Assembly: GCF_000024005.1 (NCBI RefSeq)
Contig: NC_013132.1
Span: 4,520,001 to 4,584,000 of the forward strand
From: Chitinophaga pinensis DSM 2588
Lineage (GTDB): Bacteria; Bacteroidota; Bacteroidia; Chitinophagales; Chitinophagaceae
Reading direction: 5' to 3'
Length of the DNA: 64,000 bases
Shown: piece by piece, positions 1-15,000 of the stretch
Numbering within the stretch: position 1 is the first letter of the stretch
How the letters are laid out: each line of letters starts with the position of its first letter
Position numbers and translations under genes: made by a program
Notes under the pieces: model-generated
What the model saw: the letters and a program-made list of their open reading frames with translations, nothing else
What the model was told of the DNA's origin: nothing
The model's database searches: none

Positions 1-3000
1 GATCCGGTAGCATTCACACAGACAACAGCGCCTACTGGTGGTAGTGGTACTTATACCTATCAGTGGCAAAGTTCCGTTACAAGTGCAAGTACAGGGTTTA
101 CAGATATCAGTGGGGCTACCGCCGTAGTCTATGATGCCGCCGCTATCAATCAGACAACTTATTACAGAAGAATCACCCGTTCCGGTGTTTGTTCGGATGT
201 GATCAGCAATGTATTGACAGTAACGGTAAACGCTGCGTTGACACCAGGTGTGATTGCAGGTAATCAGACCTTCTGTACCAGTGGAGATCCGGCTGCATTT
301 ACACAGACAACAGCGCCAGCTGGTGGTAACGGAACATTTAGCTATCAGTGGCAAAGTTCTGTAACCAGTACGACGGCAGGTTTCTCTGATATTGCAGGAG
401 CTACTGCTAATATATATGATGCGCCTTCTTTGTCGCAGACCACTTATTTCCGCAGGATTACCCGTTCAGGTACCTGCGCAGATGTTACTTCCAATGTGCT
501 GACTGTAACAGTGAATCCTTCTCTGTCTAATAATACTATAGCTGCATCCCAGACCATCTGTAGCGGCTCAACACCGGCGGCATTAACGGGCAGTACACCA
601 GCAGGTGGGAATGGTACTTATACTTATCTTTGGGAAGTGAGTGTTAGCGGTGGTGCATTTACTACTGCACCAGGCACAAGCAACCTGCAGAATTATACAC
701 CATCGGCACCATTGACACAGACTACCCAGTACAGAAGAACAGTTACTTCTGATGGTTGTGCTACCAGTCTGAGTAATGTGATACAGGTAACTGTGAATGG
801 CAGCACGACTGTTTCAAATGCCGGACCTGATCAGGGACCGTTAAACGCGACAACAGTAACGCTGGCAGCCAATGCGCCTGCTACCGGTACTGGTACCTGG
901 ACACAGGTATCTGGTCCTAATACGGCGAATATTGTCAATCCTTCGGCAAATAATACAAGTGTTACCGGACTGGTTGCTGGTACTTATACTTTCCGCTGGA
1001 CAATCACCAACCCTCCATGTACCCCAAGTACAGATGATGTACTGATCATCATCAATACAGCTCCGGTTGCTGGTAATGATGTCGTCACCACGCCGGAAGA
1101 TGTTGCGGTAAACATCAATGTACTCAGCAATGATAGTGATGTGGATGGTACATTGAACACCGGTAGCGTAGCCATTGTTAATCAACCTACACATGGTACT
1201 GTAAGCGTAGCGGCGAATGGCGTAGTGACCTATACGCCAAATGCTAATTATAATGGTACTGATGTATTTACTTATACCGTAAGAGATAACCTGGGTACTA
1301 TTTCCAATACAGCTACTGTTTCTATTAATATTACGCCGGTGAATGATCCTCCGGTAGCGGTGGACGATGATATCAACCTGACGGAAGATATAACCGTTAC
1401 TATTCCTGCGCCTGGTGTGCTGGGTAATGACTATGATCCGGATGGCGATCAGCTGACAGCAGTGATCGTAACACCGGTGACAGTTGGTACCCTTGTTTTA
1501 AATGGTAACGGTTCGCTGACGTATACACCACCGGCTAATTTTAACGGCATTGCTACTTTCACATATCGTGTGTGTGATGGTTCCGGCGCCTGTGATACTG
1601 CTACGGTACGACTGGAAGTAGGTAATGAAAACGATGCGCCGGTAGCAGTCAACGATAGCTATACTGTAGATGAAGATACTCCACTGGACGTAGCTGCTGC
1701 AGGTGTCTTATCCAATGATACAGACGCTGATAATGATGCCTTGAGCGCGACCCTGGTGACTCCTCCTGCGAGTGGTACCCTGACACTGAACTCAAATGGT
1801 TCTTTCCGTTATGTACCGGCACCTAACTTTAATGGTGTTGTTTCATTCGTATATTCCGCCTGTGATGCAAGCGGTGCATGTAGCAATGCTACTGTAACAA
1901 TTGCAGTAAATAGTGTAAACGATGCACCTGTCGCCAATGATGATGCATACGTTACTGATGAAGACAAGGTGCTGGATGTGGTAGTGCCTGGTGTATTAAG
2001 TAATGATGTTGATGTTGATGGTAATACATTGACAGTAAGTCTGGTGACTACTCCTGCAAGCGGCACTGTAACACTCAATCCGAATGGACGTCTTATTTAT
2101 ACACCGGCACAGGACTTCAACGGTGTGGTGAGCTTTATTTACCGCGCCTGTGATAATGGTACACCTCAGTTATGCGATACCGCGTTGGTAACAATTACAG
2201 TAAGACCGGTGAATGATACGCCGGTTGTCGCCAATGACACCTATACCCTGAATGAAGATACACCGCTTAATATAGCAGCGCCTGGTCTGCTGGCGAATGA
2301 TACGGATGTAGACGGCAATACGCTGACTGCATCTATTGTGACAAATCCGGCTCATGGTACTGTGACCGTGAATGCAGATGGTAGCTTTATGTATATGCCG
2401 GCGGCAGACTACAATGGTACAGATGTATTTACTTATAAAGCCTGCGATGGAAGTGGCGCTTGTGCTACCGGTACGGTAACATTGACTATTACAGCCGTAA
2501 ATGACGCACCAGGTGCAGGAGATGTGAGCTTCTCTGCAAGAGAAGATATTCCGTTGACTATTAATTCTCCGGGATTATTGGGTGCGAGCACTGACAAGGA
2601 GGGAGGTACCCTGACAGCAGCTATTGTTACACAACCCGCGAATGGTACTATTACTGTAAATCCGAATGGTAGTTTCACCTATATACCAAATCCGAATTTC
2701 AATGGAACAGACGTCTTTACATTCAGTGTATGTGATAATGGTACACCACAGCTGTGTGATACGGCCACCGCAACCATTTCTGTAGCTGCAGAGAATGATG
2801 CGCCTGTTGCGGGTGATGATACTTATAATGCGACAGAAGATACGCCATTGACAGTGGCAGCGCCGGGTGTATTGTCCAACGACACAGATCCGGATGGCGA
2901 TCCGCTGACAGTAGCTGTACTGGCCGGACCTGCAAATGGTACCCTGACATTGAATCCGAATGGTAACTTCACCTATACGCCAAGAAGCAATTATAATGGT

Positions 3001-6000
3001 ACTGATACTTATACCTATCGGGTATGTGATGGCAATGGCGGATGCGATACAGGAGCCGTCACCATTAACATCGCGGCCGTAAACGATGCACCGGTTATCG
3101 GACAGATCGGTTACACGGTGACAGAAGATGTACCATTGACTGTAAATGCACCGGGTGTATTGTTTAACGATACAGATCCGGATGGCGATCCATTAACAGC
3201 CGTCTTACAGACGCCGCCTGCTCATGGTACGCTGACACTGAATCCGAATGGTAGCTTTACTTATGCACCGGCAGCTAACTTTAATGGTATAGACAGCTTC
3301 CTGTACAGGGCATGTGATCCTTCCAATGCTTGTGCTACCGGCGTAGTAATACTGACAGTACAGCCGGTAAATGACAGACCGGTAGCGGTTGACGACAATT
3401 ATACCACCAGTGAGGAAACTACACTGACCATTGCTGCGCCAGGCGTATTGGCGAACGATACAGATGTTGATGGCGATGTATTGACATCAAGTATACTGGG
3501 TAATCCGGTTCATGGTTCCGTAACGCTGAACAGCAACGGCGCCTTCGTATATATACCGAATCCAGACTTCAACGGCGTAGACAGCTTTACCTACAGAGCC
3601 TGTGATGGTAGTGGCGTTTGTGATACGGGAATGGTGTCTATTACAGTGACGCCGGTGAATGATACACCACTTGTAGTGAACGATGTATATACTATCAGTG
3701 AGGATAATGTACTGACGGTGGCGCCAACAGGCGTACTATTTAATGATCGTGATAAAGAGGGAGATGCGTTGGCGGCAAGTCTGCTCGCGCCACCATCCAG
3801 CGGTACAGTTGTACTAAATGCCAATGGAGGATTTGTTTACACACCTGCGCCAAACTTCAATGGCACCGTTACATTTACTTATCTGGCCTGTGATAACGGC
3901 ACCCCAAGTCTTTGTGATACGGGTACAGTAACGATCAATGTGACACCGGTCAATGATGCACCCGATGGTGTTGACGATGCGTATACTTTACAGGAAGATG
4001 TACCATTGACGATAGCAGCGCCAGGTCTGCTGGCGAATGATACAGATCCGGATGGCGATCTATTGCAGGTAACCGGTATTTTCAGACAACCTGTCCATGG
4101 TACCGTGGTTGTAAACGCCAATGGTAGTTTTACATACACTCCTGCAAAAGATTACAACGGTACCGATCAGTTTGTATATAATGTCTGCGACAACAATATA
4201 CCGTCCGCTTGCGATACGGCTGTGGTGACACTCACGATCAATGGAGATAACGATGCACCGGTTGCGACAGATGACAACTATACAACCCCTGAAGATGTTC
4301 CGCTGAATATTGCGGCTCCGGGTATCCTGTTTAATGATACCGATGCAGATGGCGATCCGTTGACAATAACGGGAGTCGTGCTTAATCCGGCGAATGGTAC
4401 CGTTACGGTAAATGCGAATGGTGGTTTTGTATATACACCTAATCCAGACTATCGCGGTCTGGATACCTTTGTGTACAGGGTTTGCGATAACGCCGGCGGT
4501 TGTGATACCGGTGTTGTGCGCATTGTGGTGTCTCCTGTGAATGACGCGCCAGTTACCTCATTAGAGACATATACCACACCAGAGGACGTGCCGCTGAATG
4601 TGAATGCCTTCAACGGTGTATTGTCCAATGATACGGATGTGGATGGTGATAGTCTGCGGGTGACACTGCTGAACACCACAACACACGGTATGCTGACATT
4701 GTCACAGGATGGCAGCTTCAGCTACGTACCGGCAAGAGATTATAACGGTAATGATTTCTTTACATATAATGTATGTGATCCTTCCGGCGCCTGTGCCTCA
4801 GATACCGCTTATATCATTATTACACCGGTAAATGACACCGTGATTGCACGCGATGATATCTTAAATGGTGATGAGGATGTTGTGATTAACGGAGATGTAT
4901 CATTGAACGACGATGATGCGGACGGAGATCCATTGACTTTTACACTGCTTGTGCAGCCTGCAAGAGGTACGATTGTATTTAACAGCAATGGTACATTTAC
5001 TTATACGCCGACACTGGATTCAACAGGACTTGATTCTGCCATTTACCGCGTATGTGATCCGTTTGGTGCGTGTGATACTGCACGTATCTATTTCAATGTA
5101 GGCGATGAAAATGATCCGCCGGTGGCGAATGGGAATGCTTATACGATGAATGAGGATGAGATATTGAATGTTGCTGCTCCGGGTATTCTGGCCAATGATA
5201 CAGACCCAGACCTGGGTACACAGCTGAATGCTTCTGTAGTGAATGGCCCGGTTAATGGTAGATTGACGATCTGGTCGGATGGTAGTTTCTCTTATAAACC
5301 GAATCCAAATTATAATGGTACGGATCAGTTCTCCTATAGCGCCTGTGATGCCAATGGGGCCTGTGATACGGCGATTGTAAATATTACAATCAATCCGGTG
5401 AACGACGCACCTAATGCAGTCAGCGATACGGTTACGACGGATGAAGATACACCTGTGAATGGCAATGTATTGACAAACGATACTGATCCGGAAGGTAATG
5501 AACTGACAGCCTCCCTGGTATCCGGACCGTCCAGTGGTACGCTTGTACTGAATGCGAATGGTACGTTTACTTACACACCAGGTACTAATTTCAATGGTAC
5601 AGACATCTTCCAGTACCAGGTATGTGATGCTGGTCCGTTGTGCGATACGGCCTTCGTAACAATCATTGTCAATCCGGTGAATGATCCGCCGGTTACGGAA
5701 AACGATGCTTATACAGTAGCAGAAGATAATACACTTACTGTACCGGCCGCTTCAGGTGTATTGAGCAATGATAGTGATGCAGATGGGGAAGTATTGGTAT
5801 CTACCTTGGTCACTACAACGAACGGTACGCTGACATTGAATCCGGATGGATCATTTGTATATCGTCCGAACCGTGACTTCAATGGCACAGATGGATTTAC
5901 CTATCAGGCATGTGATCTGAGTGGCGCATGTGCGCAGGGTTCGGTGACGATCACTGTTACACCAGTGAACGATGCGCCTATAGCGGTAAATGATTATTTC

Positions 6001-9000
6001 ACAAGGTCAGAGGATACTGTGCTCACATTCCCACCATCTGTTATCCTGGCAAATGATATAGATGTAGATGGCGATGTACTGACGGGCCGACCTATTGGCA
6101 ATCTCCAACATGGTTCTTATGTAAGTAACCCTGATGGTACGTATACTTATACACCGGCGCCAAACTTTAACGGTTTGGATAGTATTCAGTATGAAGTGTG
6201 TGACGGCGCGGGATTATGTGACACCGGTGTGATTATCCTTAACATTACGCCAGTAAATGACCCACCAGTAGCCAATCCGGATGCATATGAAACACAGGAA
6301 GATGTGGTGTTGCAAATACCGGCTACTGCGGGTGTTCTGAGAAATGACACGGATCCGGATGGAGATGCGCTTGTATCTACTATTGTAGATCCGGCAAATG
6401 GTTCGCTGACGCTGAATTCTGATGGTTCATTTAGTTACAGGCCGAATCTGAACTTCAACGGACTTGACTCATTTAGTTATCGGGCCTGTGATCTGGGAGG
6501 ATTGTGTGATACGGCGAATGTGCGGATTACGGTGGTACCTGTAAATGACAGGCCAATAGCTGTAAATGATTATTTTGTAAGATCTGAGGATACGACTATA
6601 ACGTTCCCGCCATCTGTGATCCTGGCGAACGATATTGATGTGGACGGCGATCCGCTGACGGGAAGACCTATAGGCAATCTCCAGAATGGTACTTATGTCG
6701 GCAATCCAGATGGAACATATACTTATACACCGGCGCCGAACTTCAACGGACTGGATAGTATTCAGTATGAAGTTTGCGATGGTGCTGGCCTGTGCGATAC
6801 AGGAGTGATCGTACTTGAAATCACCCCTGTTAATGACAGACCAGTGGCGCAGGATGATCAGTTCTCTGTGAATGAAGATGGCAGTCTGACAGTGAATCCC
6901 CCAGGCGTATTAAGCAACGATGTAGATGTTGACGGAGATCCGCTGGCTGTAAGTGTGCTCACTATTCCGGCACATGGAACGGTGACACTCAACAGGGATG
7001 GTAGTCTTACGTATACGCCTGCGGCGAATTATAATGGGTCGGATAGTTTGTTATACAGCGTCTGTGATCCTTCTGGTGCCTGTGATACGGGTATTGTGCG
7101 CTTCTCGGTGGTGGCAGTTGCTGATCCACCTTTGCCGGGCAATGACGCTTATACAACAAATGAGGATACCCAGCTGACTGTGGTAGCACCCGGTGTATTG
7201 GCGAATGATACTGATCCGGATGGCTTCCCGTTAGTGACTACACTGGAAACTCAGGCAGTCAATGGTACAGTGGTAATGAATAGTGATGGGAGCTTTACAT
7301 ATACGCCGAACGCAGATTTCAATGGTATAGACAGATTTACGTACCAGGTTTGCGATACATCAGGCGGTACGACACAGTGTGCAAGTGGTACGGTGACTAT
7401 TAGCGTATTGCCGGTAAATGACGCACCTGTTGGTCAGCCGGATATTTATGTATTTGACGAGGATAGTACTATTGCGATAGGTACACCAGGCGTACTGGCG
7501 AATGACCTCAACGTAGACGGCGACGTGCTGACGGCTACAATTGTTACTACGGTGGCCCATGGTCAGTTACGGCTGAACCAGAACGGTGGATTTACTTATA
7601 TTCCTAATAAGGATTACAATGGCAGGGATAGTGCGGTGTATAATGTCTGCGATCCTTTGGGCGCTTGTGATACGGCTAAGATCCTCTTTATTATTAATCC
7701 TGTGAATGACCGTCCTGTAGCAGTTGATGATCAGTTTACGAGAAGTGAGGATACGGTTATAACCTTTACGCCGCAGGTAGTCCTCGTGAACGATTATGAT
7801 CCGGATAGAGATGCATTACAGGGCCGGCCGATTGGTAGTCCTATACATGGTTCTTATACTGCTAATCCTGATGGTACTTATACATACAGACCTGATCTTA
7901 ACTTCAATGGTCTGGATAGTGTACAGTATGAAGTATGCGATCCATATGGCGCTTGTGATACAGGTTATATCAGACTGACTATTACACCTGTTAATGATGT
8001 ACCAGTTGCACAGCCTGATTTCTATCAGACAGATGAGGACATTGTACTGAGTGTACCGGCGCCAGGCGTGAAAGGGAATGACAGTGATGTGGATGGAGAC
8101 GAGTTATCCATCGCTATCCAGACGCCGGCATCCCATGGCCGCGTGACGCTGAATGGTGATAACTCATTCCTATATGTGCCTGATCCGAACTTTAATGGTA
8201 TAGATTCATTTATATACAGGGCCTGTGATCCGGGAGGACTGTGTGATACTGCCCTTGTAACCATTACTGTCAATAGTGTGAATGATGCACCAGTTGCATT
8301 GGACAATATATATGCGTTGCCAGAGGATAGTCTGATGACCGGTAATGTATTGGATAATGATACAGATCAGGATGGCGATCCGCTGACGGCTTCACTGATC
8401 TCTACTACGACAAATGGTACTTTATTATTTAATGCGAATGGTACGTTTACTTATACGCCAGATCCGGGATATAATGGTCCGGATCAGGCTGTTTACAGGG
8501 TCTGCGATCCGGCAGACGCCTGTGATACGGCATTATTATCATTTATAGTAACACCTGTGAATGATGCGCCGTTGGCGGTAGATGATAGTGTCAGTGTTGC
8601 GGAGGATACACCTGCGACCGGTAATGTGTTGACGAATGACAGCGATCCGGAGGGGGACGCTCTGACAGCGTCGCTGATAACAGCGCCGGTGAATGGAATT
8701 GTAGTGTTGAATGCAGATGGCAGCTTTACTTATGCGCCAAATCCGAATTACAATGGTGCGGATATTCTGGTATACCGTGTTTGTGATAATGGTGTACCAG
8801 GTCTTTGTGATTCAGCGGTTGTGAGGTTTACTATTACGGCGGTGAATGATGCACCTGTAGCAGTAGATGATAGTGTGAATGTTACAGAAGATGTACCAGC
8901 GACAGGTAATGTACTGTCTAATGATACGGATATAGAGGGTAATACTTTGACGGCTTCATTGGTAACTGCCCCGGTAAACGGCACGGTTGTGCTGAATGCG

Positions 9001-12000
9001 GATGGTAACTTCACATATACACCGAATGCGAATTATAATGGTCTGGATAGCCTTGTTTATCAAGTATGTGACAATGGGGTGCCAAGTCTGTGTGATTCAG
9101 CAGTTGTGAGGTTTACTATTACGGCGGTGAATGATGCACCGGTGGCTGTGGTGGATACTGTTAATGTTATAGAAGATACGCCGGTGACAGGTAATGTATT
9201 GACGAATGATATAGATGTAGAAGGTAATAGCCTGACAGCTTCATTGGTGACAGCGCCGGTGAATGGAACGATCGTACTGAATGCGGATGGTAGCTTCACG
9301 TATACACCGAATGCGAATTACAATGGTTTGGATAGCCTGGTTTACCAGGTATGTGATAATGGTGTGCCAAGCCTTTGTGATGGTTCTGTGGTAAGATTTA
9401 CAGTAAATGCGGTGAATGACGCACCGGTAGCTATTCCGGATACTGTTGTGGTTACGGAAGATGTTCCGGTTACGGGAAATGTGTTGACGAATGATATAGA
9501 TGTAGAAGGTAATAGCCTGACAGCTTCATTGGTGACAGCGCCGGTGAATGGAACGATCGTACTGAATGCGGATGGTAGCTTCACTTATACTCCAAATGCA
9601 AATTATAATGGTCTTGACAGCCTTGTTTATCAAGTATGTGACAATGGTGTGCCAAGCCTTTGCGACAGCGCTGTAGTAAGATTTGTTGTGAATGCGGTGA
9701 ATGACGCACCAGTAGCAGTTGATGATAATGTGACCGTAACCGAAGATGTACCAGCGACAGGCAATGTATTGACCAATGATACAGATGTAGAGGGTAATAC
9801 GCTGACGGCTTCGCTGGTAACAGCGCCAGTGAACGGAACGATCGTGCTGAACGCAGATGGTAGCTTCACCTATACGCCGAATGCGAACTATAATGGTTTA
9901 GATAGCCTGGTTTACCAGGTATGTGACAATGGTGTACCTAGTCTTTGTGATAGTGCTGTGGTAAGATTTACAGTAAATGCGGTGAATGACGCACCGGTAG
10001 CAGTTGATGATAATGTGACCGTAACCGAGGATGTACCAGCGACAGGCAATGTATTGACGAATGATACAGATGTAGAGGGTAATACGTTGACGGCTTCGCT
10101 GGTAACAGCGCCAGTGAACGGAACGATCGTGCTGAATGCCGATGGTAGCTTCACGTATACACCGAATGCGAACTACAATGGTCTGGATAGCTTGGTTTAC
10201 CAGGTATGTGACAATGGTGTACCTAGTCTGTGTGATAGTGCTATAGTAAGATTTACAGTGAATGCGGTGAATGATGCACCGGTAGCTGTGGATGATAATA
10301 TAACAGTGACAGAGGATGTACCAGCGACAGGCAATGTAATGACTAATGATACGGATGTAGAGGGTAATACTTTGACAGCTTCACTGGTTACCGCACCTGT
10401 AAATGGTACGATCGTACTTAACGCCGATGGTAGCTTCACGTATACACCGAATGCGAACTACAATGGTTTGGATAGCTTGGTTTACCAGGTATGTGACAAT
10501 GGTGTACCAAGTCTTTGCGATAGTGCTGTGGTAAGATTTACAGTAAATGCGGTGAATGATGCACCGGTAGCTGTGGATGATAATATAACAGTGACAGAAG
10601 ATTTACCAGCAACAGGTAATGTACTGACGAATGATACGGATGTAGAGGGTAATACGCTGACGGCTTCACTGGTTACCGCACCTGTAAATGGTACGATCGT
10701 GCTGAATGCAGATGGTAGCTTCACGTATGCACCAAATGCAAACTATAATGGTCTTGATAGCCTTGTTTACCAGGTATGTGACAATGGGGTGCCAAGCCTT
10801 TGTGATAGTGCTGTAGTGAGATTCACAGTAAATGCGGTGAATGACGCACCGGTAGCTGTGGACGATAATGTGACCGTAACCGAGGACGTACCAGCAACAG
10901 GCAATGTGTTGACGAATGATACGGATGTAGAGGGTAATACGCTAACGGCTTCGCTGGTAACAGCGCCAGTGAACGGAACGATCGTGCTGAACGCCGACGG
11001 TAGCTTCACGTATACACCAAATGCAAACTATAATGGTTTGGATAGCCTGGTTTATCAGGTATGTGACAATGGTGTACCTAGTCTTTGTGATAGTGCTGTT
11101 GTAAGATTTACAGTAAATGCGGTGAATGACGCACCGGTAGCTGTGGATGATAATGTGACCGTAACCGAAGATGTACCAGCGACAGGCAATGTATTGACCA
11201 ATGATACAGATGTAGAGGGTAATACGTTGACGGCTTCACTGGTAACAGCGCCAGTGAACGGAACGATCGTGCTGAACGCCGACGGTAGCTTCACGTATAC
11301 ACCAAATGCAAACTATAATGGTTTGGATAGCCTGGTTTATCAGGTATGTGACAATGGTGTACCTAGTCTTTGTGATAGTGCTGTGGTAAGATTTACAGTA
11401 AATGCGGTGAATGATGCACCGGTAGCTGTGGATGATAATGTAACAGTGACAGAGGATGTACCAGCGACAGGCAATGTATTGACGAATGATACGGATGTAG
11501 AGGGTAATACCCTGACGGCTTCATTGGTGACAGCGCCGGTGAATGGAACGATCGTACTGAATGCGGATGGTAGCTTCACGTATACTCCAAATGCAAATTA
11601 TAATGGTTTGGATAGCTTGGTTTACCAGGTATGTGACAATGGTGTACCTATTCTGTGTGATAGTGCTATAGTAAGATTTACAGTGAATGCGGTGAATGAT
11701 GCACCGGTAGCTGTGGATGATAATATAACAGTGACAGAGGATGTACCAGCGACAGGCAATGTAATGACTAATGATACGGATGTAGAGGGTAATACTTTGA
11801 CAGCTTCACTGGTTACCGCACCTGTAAATGGTACGATCGTACTTAACGCCGATGGTAGCTTCACGTATACACCGAATGCGAACTACAATGGTTTGGATAG
11901 CTTGGTTTACCAGGTATGTGACAATGGTGTACCTAGTCTTTGTGATAGTGCTGTAGTAAGATTTACAGTAAATGCGGTGAATGACGCACCGGTAGCCGTG

Positions 12001-12060
12001 GATGATAATGTGACAGTAACCGAGGATGTACCAGCGACAGGGCAATGTATTGACGAATGA
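1..12060 (+). CDS. Giant T9SS-exported repeat adhesin, N-terminal part (5'-partial, frameshifted)
   Basis: The frame is open from base 1, so the start and signal peptide lie outside the window; the ATG at 199 is internal. Bases 1 to about 800 encode three Ig-like domains of the type QWQSSVTS...[11 protein letters not shown], followed to about 1060 by a PKD-like domain (SNAGPDQG...WTQVSGP). From about 1066 come cadherin-like 'tandem-95' repeats with the pattern [22 protein letters not shown], then [13 protein letters not shown], then VCDNG.PSLCD. Acidic DxDxxGD runs suggest calcium binding, which is inference. The first 27 or so repeats are diverged, the later ones nearly identical. The frame ends at 12060 in PATGQCIDE because of one extra G; the next frame continues the same repeat, so this and the following entry are one gene. 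Likely role: cell-surface adhesion or gliding. Confidence 0.85.
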   Translation, partial: DPVAFTQTTAPTGGSGTYTYQWQSSVTSASTGFTDISGATAVVYDAAAINQTTYYRRITRSGVCSDVISNVLTVTVNAALTPGVIAGNQTFCTSGDPAAFTQTTAPAGGNGTFSYQWQSSVTSTTAGFSDIAGATANIYDAPSLSQTTYFRRITRSGTCADVTSNVLTVTVNPSLSNNTIAASQTICSGSTPAALTGSTPAGGNGTYTYLWEVSVSGGAFTTAPGTSNLQNYTPSAPLTQTTQYRRTVTSDGCATSLSNVIQVTVNGSTTVSNAGPDQGPLNATTVTLAANAPATGTGTWTQVSGPNTANIVNPSANNTSVTGLVAGTYTFRWTITNPPCTPSTDDVLIIINTAPVAGNDVVTTPEDVAVNINVLSNDSDVDGTLNTGSVAIVNQPTHGTVSVAANGVVTYTPNANYNGTDVFTYTVRDNLGTISNTATVSINITPVNDPPVAVDDDINLTEDITVTIPAPGVLGNDYDPDGDQLTAVIVTPVTVGTLVLNGNGSLTYTPPANFNGIATFTYRVCDGSGACDTATVRLEVGNENDAPVAVNDSYTVDEDTPLDVAAAGVLSNDTDADNDALSATLVTPPASGTLTLNSNGSFRYVPAPNFNGVVSFVYSACDASGACSNATVTIAVNSVNDAPVANDDAYVTDEDKVLDVVVPGVLSNDVDVDGNTLTVSLVTTPASGTVTLNPNGRLIYTPAQDFNGVVSFIYRACDNGTPQLCDTALVTITVRPVNDTPVVANDTYTLNEDTPLNIAAPGLLANDTDVDGNTLTASIVTNPAHGTVTVNADGSFMYMPAADYNGTDVFTYKACDGSGACATGTVTLTITAVNDAPGAGDVSFSAREDIPLTINSPGLLGASTDKEGGTLTAAIVTQPANGTITVNPNGSFTYIPNPNFNGTDVFTFSVCDNGTPQLCDTATATISVAAENDAPVAGDDTYNATEDTPLTVAAPGVLSNDTDPDGDPLTVAVLAGPANGTLTLNPNGNFTYTPRSNYNGTDTYTYRVCDGNGGCDTGAVTINIAAVNDAPVIGQIGYTVTEDVPLTVNAPGVLFNDTDPDGDPLTAVLQTPPAHGTLTLNPNGSFTYAPAANFNGIDSFLYRACDPSNACATGVVILTVQPVNDRPVAVDDNYTTSEETTLTIAAPGVLANDTDVDGDVLTSSILGNPVHGSVTLNSNGAFVYIPNPDFNGVDSFTYRACDGSGVCDTGMVSITVTPVNDTPLVVNDVYTISEDNVLTVAPTGVLFNDRDKEGDALAASLLAPPSSGTVVLNANGGFVYTPAPNFNGTVTFTYLACDNGTPSLCDTGTVTINVTPVNDAPDGVDDAYTLQEDVPLTIAAPGLLANDTDPDGDLLQVTGIFRQPVHGTVVVNANGSFTYTPAKDYNGTDQFVYNVCDNNIPSACDTAVVTLTINGDNDAPVATDDNYTTPEDVPLNIAAPGILFNDTDADGDPLTITGVVLNPANGTVTVNANGGFVYTPNPDYRGLDTFVYRVCDNAGGCDTGVVRIVVSPVNDAPVTSLETYTTPEDVPLNVNAFNGVLSNDTDVDGDSLRVTLLNTTTHGMLTLSQDGSFSYVPARDYNGNDFFTYNVCDPSGACASDTAYIIITPVNDTVIARDDILNGDEDVVINGDVSLNDDDADGDPLTFTLLVQPARGTIVFNSNGTFTYTPTLDSTGLDSAIYRVCDPFGACDTARIYFNVGDENDPPVANGNAYTMNEDEILNVAAPGILANDTDPDLGTQLNASVVNGPVNGRLTIWSDGSFSYKPNPNYNGTDQFSYSACDANGACDTAIVNITINPVNDAPNAVSDTVTTDEDTPVNGNVLTNDTDPEGNELTASLVSGPSSGTLVLNANGTFTYTPGTNFNGTDIFQYQVCDAGPLCDTAFVTIIVNPVNDPPVTENDAYTVAEDNTLTVPAASGVLSNDSDADGEVLVSTLVTTTNGTLTLNPDGSFVYRPNRDFNGTDGFTYQACDLSGACAQGSVTITVTPVNDAPIAVNDYFTRSEDTVLTFPPSVILANDIDVDGDVLTGRPIGNLQHGSYVSNPDGTYTYTPAPNFNGLDSIQYEVCDGAGLCDTGVIILNITPVNDPPVANPDAYETQEDVVLQIPATAGVLRNDTDPDGDALVSTIVDPANGSLTLNSDGSFSYRPNLNFNGLDSFSYRACDLGGLCDTANVRITVVPVNDRPIAVNDYFVRSEDTTITFPPSVILANDIDVDGDPLTGRPIGNLQNGTYVGNPDGTYTYTPAPNFNGLDSIQYEVCDGAGLCDTGVIVLEITPVNDRPVAQDDQFSVNEDGSLTVNPPGVLSNDVDVDGDPLAVSVLTIPAHGTVTLNRDGSLTYTPAANYNGSDSLLYSVCDPSGACDTGIVRFSVVAVADPPLPGNDAYTTNEDTQLTVVAPGVLANDTDPDGFPLVTTLETQAVNGTVVMNSDGSFTYTPNADFNGIDRFTYQVCDTSGGTTQCASGTVTISVLPVNDAPVGQPDIYVFDEDSTIAIGTPGVLANDLNVDGDVLTATIVTTVAHGQLRLNQNGGFTYIPNKDYNGRDSAVYNVCDPLGACDTAKILFIINPVNDRPVAVDDQFTRSEDTVITFTPQVVLVNDYDPDRDALQGRPIGSPIHGSYTANPDGTYTYRPDLNFNGLDSVQYEVCDPYGACDTGYIRLTITPVNDVPVAQPDFYQTDEDIVLSVPAPGVKGNDSDVDGDELSIAIQTPASHGRVTLNGDNSFLYVPDPNFNGIDSFIYRACDPGGLCDTALVTITVNSVNDAPVALDNIYALPEDSLMTGNVLDNDTDQDGDPLTASLISTTTNGTLLFNANGTFTYTPDPGYNGPDQAVYRVCDPADACDTALLSFIVTPVNDAPLAVDDSVSVAEDTPATGNVLTNDSDPEGDALTASLITAPVNGIVVLNADGSFTYAPNPNYNGADILVYRVCDNGVPGLCDSAVVRFTITAVNDAPVAVDDSVNVTEDVPATGNVLSNDTDIEGNTLTASLVTAPVNGTVVLNADGNFTYTPNANYNGLDSLVYQVCDNGVPSLCDSAVVRFTITAVNDAPVAVVDTVNVIEDTPVTGNVLTNDIDVEGNSLTASLVTAPVNGTIVLNADGSFTYTPNANYNGLDSLVYQVCDNGVPSLCDGSVVRFTVNAVNDAPVAIPDTVVVTEDVPVTGNVLTNDIDVEGNSLTASLVTAPVNGTIVLNADGSFTYTPNANYNGLDSLVYQVCDNGVPSLCDSAVVRFVVNAVNDAPVAVDDNVTVTEDVPATGNVLTNDTDVEGNTLTASLVTAPVNGTIVLNADGSFTYTPNANYNGLDSLVYQVCDNGVPSLCDSAVVRFTVNAVNDAPVAVDDNVTVTEDVPATGNVLTNDTDVEGNTLTASLVTAPVNGTIVLNADGSFTYTPNANYNGLDSLVYQVCDNGVPSLCDSAIVRFTVNAVNDAPVAVDDNITVTEDVPATGNVMTNDTDVEGNTLTASLVTAPVNGTIVLNADGSFTYTPNANYNGLDSLVYQVCDNGVPSLCDSAVVRFTVNAVNDAPVAVDDNITVTEDLPATGNVLTNDTDVEGNTLTASLVTAPVNGTIVLNADGSFTYAPNANYNGLDSLVYQVCDNGVPSLCDSAVVRFTVNAVNDAPVAVDDNVTVTEDVPATGNVLTNDTDVEGNTLTASLVTAPVNGTIVLNADGSFTYTPNANYNGLDSLVYQVCDNGVPSLCDSAVVRFTVNAVNDAPVAVDDNVTVTEDVPATGNVLTNDTDVEGNTLTASLVTAPVNGTIVLNADGSFTYTPNANYNGLDSLVYQVCDNGVPSLCDSAVVRFTVNAVNDAPVAVDDNVTVTEDVPATGNVLTNDTDVEGNTLTASLVTAPVNGTIVLNADGSFTYTPNANYNGLDSLVYQVCDNGVPILCDSAIVRFTVNAVNDAPVAVDDNITVTEDVPATGNVMTNDTDVEGNTLTASLVTAPVNGTIVLNADGSFTYTPNANYNGLDSLVYQVCDNGVPSLCDSAVVRFTVNAVNDAPVAVDDNVTVTEDVPATGQCIDE
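10200..11880 (+). repeat. Five-unit higher-order duplication in the adhesin (offset 1425 bp)
   Basis: The unit with the rare combination [17 protein letters not shown] and GNVMTND occurs near 10216 and again near 11641. The offset is 1425 bp, exactly five 285-bp units. One difference is VPSLCD in the first copy against VPILCD in the second. Confidence 0.75.
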
Positions 12061-15000
12061 TACAGATGTAGAGGGTAATACGTTGACGGCTTCGCTGGTA
12101 ACAGCACCAGTGAACGGAACGATCGTACTGAACGCAGATGGTAGCTTCACGTATACACCGAATGCAAACTATAATGGTTTGGATAGCTTGGTTTACCAGG
12201 TATGTGACAATGGTGTACCTAGTCTTTGTGATAGTGCTGTGGTAAGATTTACAGTAAATGCGGTGAATGACGCACCGGTAGCAGTTGATGATAATGTGAC
12301 CGTAACCGAGGATGTACCAGCGACAGGCAATGTATTGACGAATGATACAGATGTAGAGGGTAATACGCTGACGGCTTCGCTGGTAACAGCACCAGTGAAC
12401 GGAACGATCGTGCTGAATGCAGATGGTAGCTTCACCTATACGCCGAATGCGAACTATAATGGTTTAGATAGCCTGGTTTACCAGGTATGTGACAATGGTG
12501 TACCTAGTCTTTGTGATAGTGCTGTGGTAAGATTTACAGTAAATGCGGTGAATGACGCACCGGTAGCAGTTGATGATAATGTGACCGTAACCGAGGATGT
12601 ACCAGCGACAGGCAATGTATTGACGAATGATACAGATGTAGAGGGTAATACGCTGACGGCTTCGCTGGTAACAGCACCAGTGAACGGAACGATCGTGCTG
12701 AATGCAGATGGTAGCTTCACCTATACGCCGAATGCGAACTATAATGGTTTAGATAGCCTGGTTTACCAGGTATGTGACAATGGCTTCCCAAGCCTTTGTG
12801 ATAGTGCCGTAGTGAGATTTACGGTAAATGCGGTGAATGACGCACCGGTAGCTGTGGATGATAATGTAACAGTGGCAGAGGATGTACCAGCGACAGGCAA
12901 TGTATTAACTAATGATACGGATGTAGAAGGTAATACCTTGACGGCTTCACTGGTAACCGCACCTGTAAATGGTACGATCGTACTTAACGCCGATGGTAGC
13001 TTCACGTATACACCAAATGCGAACTACAATGGTTTGGATAGCTTGGTTTACCAGGTATGTGACAATGGCGTACCAAGCCTGTGTGATAGTACTGTGGTAA
13101 GATTTACAGTAAATGCGGTGAATGATGCACCGGTAGCTGTGGATGATAATGTAACAGTGACAGAGGATGTACCAGCGACAGGCAATGTATTGACTAATGA
13201 TACGGATGTAGAAGGTAATACCTTGACGGCTTCATTGGTTACCGCACCTGTAAATGGTACGATCGTACTTAACGCCGATGGTAGCTTCACGTATACACCA
13301 AATGCGAACTACAATGGTTTGGATAGCCTGGTTTACCAGGTATGTGACAATGGTGTACCTAGTCTTTGTGATAGTGCTGTTGTAAGATTTACAGTAAATG
13401 CGGTGAATGACGCACCGGTAGCTGTGGATGATAATGTGACCGTAACCGAAGATGTACCAGCGACAGGCAATGTATTGACCAATGATACAGATGTAGAGGA
13501 TAATACGTTGACGGCTTCGCTGGTAACAGCGCCAGTGAACGGAACGATCGTGCTGAACGCCGACGGTAGCTTCACGTATGCACCAAATGCAAACTATAAT
13601 GGTTTGGATAGCCTGGTTTATCAGGTATGTGATAACGGTACACCAAGTCTGTGCGATACCGCAATCCTGAGAATCACGGTAACGGCGGCTAACGACGCAC
13701 CGGTGGCAGTGGATGATAATGTAACAGTAACCGAAGATGTGCCGGCGACCGGCAATGTATTGACTAATGACACCGATCCAGAGGGAGATGCTTTGAGTGC
13801 AAGTCTGATAACTGCCCCTGTGAACGGTACGGTAGTACTGAACGCAGATGGTAGCTTCACCTATACACCAAATGCGAACTACAATGGTCTGGATAGTCTT
13901 GTATATCAGGTATGTGATAACGGTACGCCCAGCCTTTGCGATACCGCAGTAGTAAGATTTACTGTTAATCCGGTTAACGATGCGCCAATAGCCGCAGATG
14001 ACCAGCTGACCGTCATAGAAGACCAGACAGGTAGCGGTAATGTGTTAACCAATGACACCGATCCAGAAGGAGATGCCTTGACGGCAAGTTTGGTGACTGC
14101 TCCAGTAAACGGTACGGTAGTACTGAACGCAGAAGGCAGCTTCACCTACACACCAAATGCGAACTACAATGGTTTGGATAGTCTTGTATATCAGGTATGT
14201 GACAACGGTACGCCAAGTCTGTGTGATACCGCAATCCTGAGAATCACGGTAACGGCGGCTAACGATGCGCCGGTGGCAGTGGATGATAATGTAACAGTGA
14301 CCGAAGATGTTCCAGCAACCGGCAATGTATTGACTAATGACACTGATCCAGAAGGTAACAGCCTTAGTGCAAGTTTGGTAACTGCCCCAGTAAACGGTAC
14401 AGTAGTACTGAATGCCGATGGCAGCTTCACCTACACACCAAATGCGAACTACAATGGTCTTGATAGTCTTGTATATCAGGTATGTGACAATGGTACGCCA
14501 AGTCTGTGCGATACCGCAATCCTGAGAATCACAGTAACTGCGGCTAACGACGCACCGGTGGCAGTAGATGATAATGTGACAGTAACCGAAGATGTCCCAG
14601 CGACCGGCAATGTATTGACCAATGACACTGATCCAGAAGGTAACAGCCTTAGTGCAAGTTTGGTAACTGCCCCAGTAAACGGTACAGTAGCACTGAATGC
14701 AGATGGCAGCTTCACCTACACACCAAATGCGAACTACAATGGTTTGGATAGTCTTGTGTATCAGGTATGTGATAACGGTACACCAAGTCTGTGCGATACC
14801 GCAATCCTTAGAATCACAGTAACTGCCGCTAATGACGTACCAATAGCCGTAGATGATCAGCTGACAGTTATAGAAGACCAGATCGGTACAGGTAATGTAT
14901 TGACCAATGACACAGATCCAGAAGGTAACAGCCTGACCGCAAGTCTGGTAACTGCCCCAGTAAACGGTACAGTAGTACTGAACGCAGATGGCAGCTTCAC

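Noticed and set aside
199..201. ATG as start of the adhesin
   Set aside because: The same frame is open to base 1 and encodes the preceding Ig-like domain; no signal peptide follows this ATG.
12026..12028. ATG as an independent start of a second adhesin gene
   Set aside because: It is out of frame inside a repeat unit, has no signal peptide, and the protein is a direct continuation of the upstream one after a one-base insertion.
12040..12060. Programmed ribosomal frameshift
   Set aside because: No slippery heptamer or downstream structure is visible, and all sister repeats lack the extra base; error or mutation is simpler.
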